From the NCBI GenBank assembly GCA_036654655.1, contig JAVVRP010000019.1, positions 1-9,180 of the forward strand: a DNA stretch of 9,180 nucleotides, read 5' to 3'. Positions within the stretch are counted from its first letter, which is position 1, and every line of letters starts with the position of its first letter. The notes beneath the pieces are model-generated. The model made no database searches, was not told the origin of the DNA, and saw only the letters and a list, made by a program, of their open reading frames with translations. This document shows, piece by piece, positions 1 through 6,197 of the stretch. The translations under genes and the position numbers were made by a program. The stretch comes from JAVVRP01 sp036654655 (GTDB lineage: Bacteria; Bacillota; Clostridia; Christensenellales; UBA1242).

Positions 1-6
1 ACTCCT
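1..6 (-). promoter_or_regulatory. Ribosome binding site of a gene starting left of the window
   Basis: On the minus strand the last bases before the window edge read AGGAGT, a good Shine-Dalgarno sequence. It lies about 27 bases downstream of the -10 box at 33-38, so a leftward gene probably starts a few bases outside the window. The gene itself cannot be seen. Confidence 0.5.
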
Positions 7-32
7 GATATTTTTAAATATATTACATATTT

Positions 33-62
33 ATTATAGTATGCGCTTGTTGTAAAATGCAA
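33..62 (-). promoter_or_regulatory. Sigma-70-type promoter for an off-window leftward gene
   Basis: Minus strand: -35 TTGCAT (57-62), 18-base spacer, -10 TATAAT (33-38). It is followed by AGGAGT at 6-1. The pair supports a separate transcription unit starting here and reading out of the left edge. It lies beyond the terminator of the 151-1548 gene, so the two genes are probably transcribed independently. Confidence 0.55.
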
Positions 63-104
63 GTAAAAATAATTAAATGATTTTTGCAAATGAATATGTA
101 AAAT

Positions 105-136
105 AAAAAAACAGACTAATTAAAATCTGTTTTTTA
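105..136 (-). terminator. Rho-independent terminator of the BspA-like gene
   Basis: A perfect 10-bp inverted repeat, AAAAAACAGA at 106-115 and TCTGTTTTTT at 126-135, flanks a 10-base loop. It lies 15 bases beyond the stop codon of the 151-1548 gene. Read on the minus strand it ends in a T run. A-rich and T-rich arms on both sides make it potentially bidirectional. Confidence 0.75.
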
Positions 137-150
137 TGTTTTATTAAGTT

Positions 151-1548
151 TTACATTATGGTTGTGTTTGAATCATTTTCCAAATAGAATATGCAATCTT
201 TATAAATTGCCCAGTTTGTTACCGATTTGTACGTGTCAACAACGGTTTGATTTACTTGAATTTTGTAACCGCCAACTGGGTTGTAAATAATTGGAAACAG
301 CGGACCAGTTTTTTGAAATGCATTTGTTCCAAGAGTTGGAGGAACCATTGCATACAATTTTATTTTAACTGGGCAATAACAAAAAGCGGAATCTCCAATT
401 GAACTAATTGTTGCTGGCAACACAATGCTTTTTATGTTTATTGGGGTTTCTGCTACAACGTTGTAAAATGCGTTTGCCAAAATTTGTGTAACGCCATATG
501 GCAATTCTAAATTTATTACAGTTTTTGCCCCTGCACCAATTGCATCTAAATCATATGTTGTTCCTGCAATTGTAATTTTTGGAGGCAATGAAAAATCTTG
601 TGATGCAGAATTAATTTTTGTTATGGTTAATTTTATTCCATTAATTGAATATCCAATTCCGCCAACCGCTGGGTCATTTGTTAGTTCAAAAATTGTTGGT
701 ATAAAAAGCGGATATTTGCTTGTTTTTGCATATAGAGTTTGATTTTCGGATGGTGTGTAATTATATCCAATTTGCTTTGTGCACTGAACGTCCGTAAACC
801 AAGATAAAAGATATTGTGATGATGATATGGTTTTTTGAGAGTCAAGGGTGTATTGAGTTGTCGTTATTACTGGCATTTCTTGCACAACAGAATTTGGAGC
901 ATTTTTAATGGCAAATTCGGCAATTTTTACTTTTAACTTAAATGGCAATGCCGACGATTGAGTTGCCATGTTAATTGTTTTTAATGCATAAGTTGTTTTT
1001 GCTTCTGCCGTGCCTGTTGCTGATAAAACTCCAACGCTTGTTGGCATATCTGCAATTCCTGTGCTGTACGACCTTTCTGCAATTGTGGAAAGTGAAGATG
1101 TTACAAGTTCGTTACCTGAGGTGTCAATTTCCATCATGGAAACTTCTATTCTTTTATTTAATGTGTAATTTTTTACAATCACCTTAATTTCTATTGGTGT
1201 TTGAACTTTGTTATGAAAAAACAAAGATGGCGTGATTGCCCACGTGCCAAGATCTGGTGCTGGTGCTCCTGTTTGTGAATATGCATAAATCTGTTTTGTG
1301 ATAACACCATTTGCGTCCACCGTTCCGCCTACTGTTTCACCGTCCGCTGGTGTAAAGTTATCGTTTGCAGAACTTTTTTTAGCACCTGTGATAACGGCAG
1401 TTACATCTACCTGTAAGCCTGCCAAGTCAAATGATAGGCTTGCATTAACATTTGATTGAAGAACTTTTGCCGACATTACACCATAAACCATTGCTGTTGT
1501 TCCAAGCGCCAACGCAATTATGGTTGCCAGCATTTTTGCACGTTTCAT
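151..1548 (-). CDS. Secreted BspA-like protein with SipW-like signal and small LRR_5 region
   Basis: A 465-residue protein, probably exported and surface-associated; function unknown. I chose the ATG at 1548 because GGGAGG lies 7 bases upstream; an in-frame ATG at 1563 lies upstream of this site. Residues 1-27 are a basic start (MKRAK) followed by a hydrophobic stretch, then a beta-rich region, a pattern seen in SipW-dependent and related short export signals. Residues about 232-276 match the Listeria-Bacteroides repeat pattern (W followed by TDVQCTKQI, ending LYAKT). Residues about 345-430 hold BspA-type LRR pieces such as ILANAFYN and SSIGDSAFCYC, fewer and more degenerate than in the large protein at 6863-9180. 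No LPXTG motif or C-terminal membrane segment is present. It is monocistronic, with its own promoter and terminator. The domain calls are pattern-based; a role in adhesion is inference. Confidence 0.85.
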   Translation of the reverse strand: MKRAKMLATIIALALGTTAMVYGVMSAKVLQSNVNASLSFDLAGLQVDVTAVITGAKKSSANDNFTPADGETVGGTVDANGVITKQIYAYSQTGAPAPDLGTWAITPSLFFHNKVQTPIEIKVIVKNYTLNKRIEVSMMEIDTSGNELVTSSLSTIAERSYSTGIADMPTSVGVLSATGTAEAKTTYALKTINMATQSSALPFKLKVKIAEFAIKNAPNSVVQEMPVITTTQYTLDSQKTISSSQYLLSWFTDVQCTKQIGYNYTPSENQTLYAKTSKYPLFIPTIFELTNDPAVGGIGYSINGIKLTITKINSASQDFSLPPKITIAGTTYDLDAIGAGAKTVINLELPYGVTQILANAFYNVVAETPINIKSIVLPATISSIGDSAFCYCPVKIKLYAMVPPTLGTNAFQKTGPLFPIIYNPVGGYKIQVNQTVVDTYKSVTNWAIYKDCIFYLENDSNTTIM

Positions 1549-1571
1549 TTTTGGTCCTCCCATTTTTTTAC

Positions 1572-1601
1572 ATTATATCAAATTATATTTACAAATAGCA
1601 A
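1572..1601 (-). promoter_or_regulatory. Promoter of the 151-1548 gene
   Basis: Minus strand: -35 TTGCTA (1596-1601), 18-base spacer, perfect -10 TATAAT (1572-1577). The start of transcription should lie near 1565, leaving a leader of under 20 bases that carries the GGGAGG ribosome binding site. The DNA upstream (about 1610-1680) is dense in A and T tracts and could act as an UP element. Confidence 0.6.
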
Positions 1602-1703
1602 ACGTTTTAATTACATTATTTACATATATTTTTTTAATAATTACAATATTTTTTAAATATTTTTAAATTTTGGGAATATTTTTATTTATTTTGTCATATA
1701 CTG

Positions 1704-1732
1704 TTGACAAGAGCAAAAATAAAGAGTATGCT
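1704..1732 (+). promoter_or_regulatory. Promoter of the small zinc-ribbon gene
   Basis: Perfect -35 TTGACA (1704-1709), 17-base spacer, -10 TATGCT (1727-1732). Transcription should begin near 1739, giving a leader of roughly 95 bases before the ATG at 1835. It is divergent from the promoter at 1572-1601. Confidence 0.65.
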
Positions 1733-1765
1733 CATGAATGGAAATCCATAAAAATATATCAAATT

Positions 1766-1780
1766 CAATTGGTCCAATTG
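1766..1780 (+). repeat. Inverted repeat in the leader of the zinc-ribbon gene
   Basis: CAATTGG, one central T, CCAATTG: a perfect 7-bp inverted repeat inside the predicted untranslated leader. With a one-base centre it cannot form the full hairpin as RNA, so a dimeric-protein operator is at least as likely as an RNA element. The function is unknown. Confidence 0.45.
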
Positions 1781-1834
1781 TTAGGTCACAAGTTTTCGAT
1801 GTTTTTCAAATTTCCAAATTTTATAGGAGGAATC

Positions 1835-2002
1835 ATGGAAGACATCAAACTCGTTTGCAAAGACTGCGGAAAAGAATTCTTTTTCACCGTTGGCGAGCAA
1901 GAATTCTACGCTCAAAAAGGTTTTGAAAACAAACCTACACGTTGCGCAGATTGCCGTAGAGCATTCAAACAACAACGCAATAACAACCGTTACGGAAGAT
2001 AA
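1835..2002 (+). CDS. Small zinc-ribbon protein, zf-trcl-like
   Basis: A 55-residue cytosolic protein starting at the ATG preceded by TAGGAGG with a 5-base gap. Two CxxC knuckles, C8/C11 and C37/C40, should bind one zinc ion. The sequence between and around them (phenylalanine-rich, then FYAQKGF and TRCADCR) fits the short 'probable zinc-ribbon' family common in Clostridia, whose function is not established. The C-terminus is basic and rich in Q, N and R (KQQRNNNRYGR), which suggests nucleic-acid or ribosome contact; that is inference. Codons are strikingly different from its neighbours: mostly AAC, TTC, ATC, TAC, CGT/CGC and TGC, as in highly expressed genes. A TTGACA promoter, a long leader and a perfect terminator make it a self-contained, probably abundant transcript. 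The family call is moderately sure; the coding call is firm. Confidence 0.85.
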   Translation: MEDIKLVCKDCGKEFFFTVGEQEFYAQKGFENKPTRCADCRRAFKQQRNNNRYGR

Positions 2003-2013
2003 TTGTGTTAAAC

Positions 2014-2046
2014 AAAAAACCCTTCTCAAATTGAGAAGGGTTTTTT
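2014..2046. terminator. Bidirectional rho-independent terminator
   Basis: A perfect 16-bp inverted repeat (2014-2029 and 2031-2046) with a GC-rich middle, CCCTTCTC paired with GAGAAGGG. It is flanked by six A on the left and six T on the right, so it can stop transcription from either side. It serves the zinc-ribbon gene (stop at 2002) and the convergent rlmB gene (stop at 2058). Confidence 0.9.
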
Positions 2047-2057
2047 GTTGTTTTTTT

Positions 2058-2771
2058 TTAATTTTGTTTTAAAATTAAATATAATGCAACACCAGTTGCT
2101 ACACTAACATTTAGCGAATTAACTTTTCCAAACATTGGCAAAGACAATATTTCATCGCAACTTTTTTTAATTTGTTGGCTAATTCCAAAGCCTTCACTGC
2201 CAGCAACAAGTGCTATTTTTCCGCTAAGACCTTTTTGTTTTAAAATATCTTTACCATCGGCTTCAAGCCCATACACCCAAAATCCTGCCGATTTTATTTT
2301 TTGAATGCTTTGGCTTAAATTTGTTACTCTTGAAACTTTTATGTTGTTAACTGCGCCTGCACTTGTTTTTAAAACCGTGTCATTAACTGCACATGCTCTG
2401 TGAAGAGGAATAACAACCCCATGCACTCCAATTGCTTCTGCTGTTCTTAAAATTGCCCCCAAATTATGTGGATCTTCTATTCCATCCAAAATTAAAATTA
2501 TGCTGTTTTCACCCGCTTGTTCTAGCATTTTGTTAAAATCTGTGTATTCAAATTCAACGCATAAAGCCACAAAACCCTGATGTTTTTCTGTTCCGCAAAG
2601 TTCGTTAAGTTTGCGTTTATCGGCAAAATTAACAAAAACTCCATTACTTTTTGCAAGAAATATTATTTCTCTGCTGGAATTGTCCATCAATCCATTTTCA
2701 ACATATAGTTTGTTAATTGTGTCGCCCTTTCTTATTGCTTCTGCAATCGGATTTTTTCCATAAATTATCAT
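2058..2771 (-). CDS. rlmB: 23S rRNA 2'-O-methyltransferase, TrmH/SpoU family (RlmB)
   Basis: A 237-residue SPOUT methyltransferase expected to methylate the ribose of the 23S rRNA P-loop guanosine (G2251 in E. coli) using S-adenosylmethionine. Residues 1-75 are the short substrate-binding domain (starts MIIYGKNPI, ends KHQGFVAL). Residues 94-237 are the knotted SpoU domain with all three motifs: DGIEDPHNLGAILRTAEA (96-113, catalytic-site N103 and R109), LVAGSEGFGIS (188-198), and LPMFGKVNSLNVSVATGVAL (211-230, with N218, S219, N221, S223). The length is normal for the family. AAAGGAG precedes the ATG, which lies 15 bases after the stop of mrnC; the two genes are one rRNA-maturation operon, a pairing common in Bacillota. 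The exact target nucleotide is inferred from the family; TrmH paralogues can differ. Confidence 0.9.
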   Translation of the reverse strand: MIIYGKNPIAEAIRKGDTINKLYVENGLMDNSSREIIFLAKSNGVFVNFADKRKLNELCGTEKHQGFVALCVEFEYTDFNKMLEQAGENSIILILDGIEDPHNLGAILRTAEAIGVHGVVIPLHRACAVNDTVLKTSAGAVNNIKVSRVTNLSQSIQKIKSAGFWVYGLEADGKDILKQKGLSGKIALVAGSEGFGISQQIKKSCDEILSLPMFGKVNSLNVSVATGVALYLILKQN

Positions 2772-2786
2772 TCAAGGCTCCTTTTT

Positions 2787-3176
2787 TTAATATTTTAACA
2801 ATTCAAACATTCGGTCATGATTTCCGCTAAGCCATAGCCAACCAATTAATGCTTCATAAGCGGTTGCTTTGGAATAATCTTCTGCCTGAGCATGTTTGGG
2901 TTTTGATTTTGATTTTACATTTCTTGCACGTCTTACAACATCATCTTCATCTTGATACAAAAAAGAACTGATTATATCCAACTTGTTTGCCTGTGATTTT
3001 GCACAACAAAGTTCTATTGCATTTTTGTGTTGCATCCCTACTGCTAAATTTTGATCATGAACAATTTTGTTTCTTACAAACAATGTGTGTACCGCATCTC
3101 CAACAAAAGCCAAAACCAAAGAACTTGTTTCTAAAAGTTTTACTCTGCTAATTGGTTGTTCAAAAAAGTTTTCCAT
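2787..3176 (-). CDS. mrnC: Mini-ribonuclease III
   Basis: A 129-residue RNase III catalytic domain without a double-stranded-RNA-binding domain. In Bacillus subtilis this enzyme trims 23S rRNA precursor ends. Visible signatures are the metal-site segment LAFVGDAVHTLFVR (G26, D27, A28), AKSQANKLD, a basic block VVRRARNVKSKSKPKHA (80-96) and ATAYEALIGWLWLSG with the second catalytic acid E108. The length agrees with the family. I chose the ATG at 3176 because GGGGAG sits 4 bases before it; the upstream in-frame ATG at 3188 has no Shine-Dalgarno and itself overlaps that site's approach. It is the first gene of an operon with rlmB, transcribed from the promoter at 3253-3281, next to the DnaA-box cluster. 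Confidence 0.9.
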   Translation of the reverse strand: MENFFEQPISRVKLLETSSLVLAFVGDAVHTLFVRNKIVHDQNLAVGMQHKNAIELCCAKSQANKLDIISSFLYQDEDDVVRRARNVKSKSKPKHAQAEDYSKATAYEALIGWLWLSGNHDRMFELLKY

Positions 3177-3252
3177 TTTTCTCCCCATTGTATTTATGCT
3201 AAAATAATAAAATAATATTGTTTATATTGAATAAAAACTCTTGATTTTTTTA

Positions 3253-3281
3253 ATTTTACCATTTTATCCACAACATGTCAA
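3253..3281 (-). promoter_or_regulatory. Promoter of the mrnC-rlmB operon, overlapping a DnaA box
   Basis: Minus strand: perfect -35 TTGACA (3276-3281), 17-base spacer, -10 TAAAAT (3253-3258). A consensus DnaA box (3264-3272) occupies the spacer and a weaker one (3279-3287) overlaps the -35 box. Bound DnaA would be expected to block RNA polymerase; that regulation is inference. Confidence 0.65.
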
Positions 3282-3506
3282 TCCACAAATTAAAGTTGTC
3301 ATGGGGTTTGACAAAAGTTATCCACAATTCCACAGTTGCATATTCATACATTTTAAAAAATATTTATTCAAATACAACGTATTTTACGGCATTTTAGGTA
3401 TTTTTGTCGTTTTGTAAAAAAGTTATCCACTTTTCCACAAAAACTGTCTCATAAAATTGACTTTAAAAAATAATTTATGCCACAAAGTTTAAGTATATGT
3501 TGATAA
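3264..3506. other. Candidate replication origin (oriC): cluster of DnaA boxes
   Basis: Inside a gene-free stretch of about 430 bases (3177-3609). Consensus boxes TTATCCACA occur at 3264-3272 and 3318-3326. One-mismatch boxes are TTATCCACT (3423-3431), TTTTCCACA (3431-3439) and, inverted, TGTTGATAA (3498-3506). A weaker one, CAATCCACA, lies at 3279-3287. The form TTATCCAC-WW-TTCCACA, a strong box with a second core 8 bases on, is present at 3318-3334 and again at 3423-3439. The DNA between (about 3340-3420) and after the boxes is very AT-rich, suited to unwinding. Density, paired spacing and the non-coding setting support an origin or another DnaA-binding locus. dnaA itself is not in the window, so it is not proven to be the chromosomal oriC. 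Confidence 0.6.
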
Positions 3507-3565
3507 CTTTTTAAAAAAGTCAATGCTTTTTGCAAAAATAAAACAGTTTATGCAAATTTTTGTAC

Positions 3566-3598
3566 AAAAAAAACAATCCCTTTTGGAATTGTTTTTTT
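3566..3598 (-). terminator. Rho-independent terminator of the rpmH-jag operon
   Basis: Minus strand: ACAATTCC, loop AAAA, GGGATTGT with one G-U pair, framed by A and T runs, starting about a dozen bases after the stop of the last operon gene (3610). The arms are symmetric enough to work in both directions. It separates the operon from the candidate origin. Confidence 0.8.
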
Positions 3599-3609
3599 AA
3601 ATTATTATA

Positions 3610-4116
3610 TTACTTATCGTCATCGTCTAGCGAGTCATCAAAATCTAAGCCATCTTCATCTTCGTCAATTTCTTCCTCATCATCTTCTTCTTCATCTTCC
3701 TCTTCTACTTCTGTTTCATCTTCTGCAAATTCAAAGTCGTCATCCAAAACATCAACATCTTCCAAGTCTTCTTCAATTGGAGATAATCCATTTTCTTCTG
3801 GGCTTTCATATTCATAATCATCATCTTCGTCAGAGTCAACAAGTTTTATGGCGTCTTCATCATCGTCTGCATGCTCTGCAAGGCATGTTGCACACATAAC
3901 TTCATCCGGTTGAATATAATTGATTTTGCACACTGGGCAAAGTTCTAAAAGAAAATCGTCTTCATAACCAGAACCGCCTTGCATGTCTTGTTTACAAATA
4001 GCACACATTTTTTCTTTTTTTTCAATGTAATTTAATTCACATCTTGGGCAACGAATATACACTTTTTTTGTAGGAGTTTTTATGCCTTCTTTTTTTGTTG
4101 TTTTGCTATCTTTCAT
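3610..4116 (-). CDS. Double zinc-ribbon protein with long acidic C-terminal tail
   Basis: A 168-residue protein that I do not recognise as a named family. After a basic start (residues 1-22) come two copies of one zinc knuckle pair: CPRCELNYIEKKEKMCAIC (23-41) and CPVCKINYIQPDEVMCATC (60-78), sharing CPxCxxNYIxxxExMCAxC. Each can bind one zinc. From about residue 83 to the end the chain is dominated by D and E, like the disordered tail of the RNA polymerase delta subunit, although no delta-type folded domain is present. I prefer the ATG at 4116 (GAGG 5 bases before); an in-frame ATG at 4131 overlaps the jag stop codon and would add five residues. It is the last gene of the rpmH operon, directly after jag. 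The acidic tail may mimic nucleic acid or compete for basic proteins; this is inference. Confidence 0.8.
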   Translation of the reverse strand: MKDSKTTKKEGIKTPTKKVYIRCPRCELNYIEKKEKMCAICKQDMQGGSGYEDDFLLELCPVCKINYIQPDEVMCATCLAEHADDDEDAIKLVDSDEDDDYEYESPEENGLSPIEEDLEDVDVLDDDFEFAEDETEVEEEDEEEDDEEEIDEDEDGLDFDDSLDDDDK

Positions 4117-4123
4117 GTTTACC

Positions 4124-4921
4124 TCACGCATTTTCCTTTTTTGGTAAAATTATTAAAAATCTTCTTGGCTCCGTTCCTTTGCTTATTGTTGAAACACTTG
4201 TACTGTTTTGCAATGCTTTATGAATAATTCTTCTTTCATTTGCTGGCATATTGTCCAATTTTGCACTATTTCCGGTGCGCGCAACTTTTTCGGCAACTTT
4301 TTGGGCAAGTTCAATTAAACTGTTTTCACGCCTTTTACAATAATTGCCAATATCCAAACGCAATCTAACACCATGCCCAACAATTTTTTGAACATATGAC
4401 AGCATAATACTTTGCCATGCGTTAAGTGCATTTCCCCGATAGCCAATCATAACTTCAAGCCCTTCGCCCGTTACAGAAAAGCACACCGCTCCTTCTGTTT
4501 CTTCGCAAACAATTTTTCCTTTAACTTCAACTGCTTTAAAAGCATTTTCCAAAAATTCTGTTCCTGCTTTTTCAATTTTTTCGCGTTTTTCTTTTTCTAG
4601 TGGAGGATATACTTTTGGAATAAATTCTTCCAACGTTTCTTGATTGTTTTCAGCATTTTTGTTTAAAAATGTGTGCGTTACTGCCAATTGCTCTGCTTGC
4701 GGTGGAAGTTCCTTACGCTTTATGGGTTCTTCTTTTTCTGCGTACTGCGGATATTTGCTTTTTGCCTCTGCGCTTATTGTTACACAAACTTTTGCTTTTC
4801 TTAAAAACCCGCCCGCATCCAAAATTTTTATGTCAACATCATCACGTGATACACCAATTTCAAAAAGTGCATTTTCAATTGCTTGTTCAACGTTTTTTCC
4901 AAGTCCTATTTGCTCTTTCAT
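4124..4921 (-). CDS. jag: RNA-binding protein Jag/KhpB (Jag-N, KH, R3H)
   Basis: A 265-residue cytosolic RNA-binding protein. In streptococci and other Bacillota Jag/KhpB pairs with KhpA and affects cell elongation and division through RNA binding. The order is: Jag-N domain at about 1-50 (GKNVEQAIENALFEIG), a charged linker of about 70 residues, a KH domain at about 125-195 with the loop G160-Y-R-G163, and an R3H domain at about 198-261 (RRENSLIELA, then ANERRIIH with R230-x3-H234, then TEPRRFLIILPK). Its ATG overlaps the yidC stop in an ATGA arrangement, so translation is probably coupled; a GGGAG site lies some 12 bases upstream. The yidC-jag order is the classical one. The usual next genes, mnmE and mnmG, are absent, replaced by the acidic zinc-ribbon gene. 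Confidence 0.93.
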   Translation of the reverse strand: MKEQIGLGKNVEQAIENALFEIGVSRDDVDIKILDAGGFLRKAKVCVTISAEAKSKYPQYAEKEEPIKRKELPPQAEQLAVTHTFLNKNAENNQETLEEFIPKVYPPLEKEKREKIEKAGTEFLENAFKAVEVKGKIVCEETEGAVCFSVTGEGLEVMIGYRGNALNAWQSIMLSYVQKIVGHGVRLRLDIGNYCKRRENSLIELAQKVAEKVARTGNSAKLDNMPANERRIIHKALQNSTSVSTISKGTEPRRFLIILPKKENA

Positions 4922-5937
4922 TTGTTTACTATTCTCCCTTTTGTAAATTTTGTTTTGCTTGCCTTTTTGTTTTCTGTTTTAAAAATTATGTAATCCACAA
5001 GTGGCGTTGTGGCAAGCATCCAAAGTTGACCTGCTATAATATATATTGAAAAAACTGAGTTGTAAAAAAATGTGAAAAACCCAAGAATTAACGGCATTAT
5101 AATTAACATCATTTTGTTTTGGGCAATTGGAGCAACACCTTCGCCCTTTTTTTCAAACAAGTTTTTTCTTGCCATAAACTGAGATGCAACTGCCAAACCA
5201 ACTGTAAGAATTACCAAAACAAAATATCCGTTCACTCTTCCAACGTTTTTTCTTAGTGGATCCATTATGGAATTGTATTCTTTTTCATAAATTGCTTTAA
5301 GTTGTTCTGCCGTTTGAGTGTTGGTTGCAGTGAATGTAAGGCGCGCAATGCTTTCATATTCCTTAAATGTTGGCACGCTGTTTTTGAGTGGGCTGTCCGA
5401 AATCCAAACATTGTCTATCCACAAAAAACTGTCCTTGACTTTATTGTATTCAACAGCAATTGCATTGTTGCGTTCTTCTTCTGTGTTACCCGCCACAACT
5501 TGTTGTGTGTAAACTGCTTTAAGAGATTCGTACTGCGTTTGAATTTTGTAAGATGCCATGTTGTTAAGCCCGTTAAACAGCGTTAAAAAAACCACCATTG
5601 TTGAAGCAAAAAACACCAACATAAAAACACAAGAACCGCCCATGCTGATATTGTTTTTTTTGTAAACTTCGCTTGTTTTTTGATTTAACAAAGCCTTATC
5701 ATTTGCGTATGCTTTTTGAATTGAATCCAACTCTGGCTTCATTAATGCCTGCATTTTTGAATTTTTGCGGTTTATTTTTTTGTTAAAAAAATCTAGTGGC
5801 AAAAACAATGTTTTAATGCAAAGTGTAAGCAAAATGATAACAACTGCATAATTTGCAATTTTTGACTCAAAAGCAAAAATTATGTTTTCCCAAAGCCCCT
5901 TAGGAACCGTAACTAATGTATTAATTAAACCAGCCAT
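4918..5937 (-). CDS. yidC: Membrane protein insertase YidC/Oxa1 family
   Basis: A 339-residue insertase that places proteins into the cytoplasmic membrane alone or with Sec. Five hydrophobic segments are visible: about 28-49, 99-121, 237-255, 276-294 and 296-318. A basic coiled-coil-like cytoplasmic loop lies between the first two (KINRKNSKMQALMKPELDSI), as in SpoIIIJ-type YidC. The extracytoplasmic region between the second and third segments is about 115 residues and holds the FLWIDN signature (171-176), usual in Gram-positive YidC. The conserved groove arginine of segment 1 (R in the pattern IxRLxxLPL) appears here as K42 in CIKTLFLPL. There is no lipobox, unlike SpoIIIJ. AAAGGAG sits 8 bases before the ATG, and the start overlaps the yidD stop by 13 bases. 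Confidence 0.92.
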   Translation of the reverse strand: MAGLINTLVTVPKGLWENIIFAFESKIANYAVVIILLTLCIKTLFLPLDFFNKKINRKNSKMQALMKPELDSIQKAYANDKALLNQKTSEVYKKNNISMGGSCVFMLVFFASTMVVFLTLFNGLNNMASYKIQTQYESLKAVYTQQVVAGNTEEERNNAIAVEYNKVKDSFLWIDNVWISDSPLKNSVPTFKEYESIARLTFTATNTQTAEQLKAIYEKEYNSIMDPLRKNVGRVNGYFVLVILTVGLAVASQFMARKNLFEKKGEGVAPIAQNKMMLIIMPLILGFFTFFYNSVFSIYIIAGQLWMLATTPLVDYIIFKTENKKASKTKFTKGRIVNK

Positions 5938-6197
5938 TTAAATGCTCCTTTTATGTTGTTTGGAACAGGATCAAACCCGCCCTTGTTATGTGGTGCACAC
6001 CTTAACAATCTTTTAAATGCAAGCCAGCCACCACCAAAAAAACCAAAATTTTTTATTGCTGTTTTAGCATATGCCGAACAACTTGGAAAAAATCTGCAAG
6101 TGTGAGGAAGAAATGGTGAAATGCATTTTTGCCAAAACCAAACAAATCCAAGAGCCAGCATTTTGAAAGGATAAAATACAATTTCAATAAACTTCAT
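5925..6197 (-). CDS. yidD: Membrane protein insertion efficiency factor YidD
   Basis: A 90-residue YidD (formerly haemolysin-like, DUF37) membrane-associated protein that helps YidC-dependent insertion. The signature motifs are all present: CRFFPSCSAYAKTAI (34-48), GWLAFKRLLRCAP (57-69) and GGFDPVP (73-79). The N-terminal segment FKMLALGFVWFWQKCISPFLP is hydrophobic to amphipathic, as expected for peripheral membrane attachment. I chose the ATG at 6197, preceded by AAAGG; the longer reading frame back to 6257 would need a TTG start without a ribosome binding site and adds residues not typical of the family. It lies between rnpA (gap of 72 bases) and yidC (overlap of 13 bases), the standard order. 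Confidence 0.92.
   Translation of the reverse strand: MKFIEIVFYPFKMLALGFVWFWQKCISPFLPHTCRFFPSCSAYAKTAIKNFGFFGGGWLAFKRLLRCAPHNKGGFDPVPNNIKGAFKWLV

Noticed and set aside
1610..1700. Dense A/T tracts with partial palindromes
   Set aside because: There is no GC-containing stem or T-run layout for a terminator and no open frame; it is best read as AT-rich promoter-upstream DNA.
1781..2029. Leftward 82-codon frame opposite the small zinc-ribbon gene
   Set aside because: It is antisense to a firmly supported gene, lacks a ribosome binding site and ends within the terminator and promoter-leader region.
3610..3630. C-terminal DDDDK, identical to an enteropeptidase recognition sequence
   Set aside because: It is the chance end of a long D/E tract, and lies at the very C-terminus where cleavage would release nothing.
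3560..3817. Rightward 85-codon frame rich in serine
   Set aside because: It is the antisense of the acidic tail (GAT/GAA codons read as TCATC/TTC repeats), has no ribosome binding site and crosses the operon terminator.
4989..5423. DnaA-box-like words TAATCCACA and CTATCCACA
   Set aside because: They are isolated single-mismatch matches inside the yidC coding sequence, expected by chance in AT-rich DNA.
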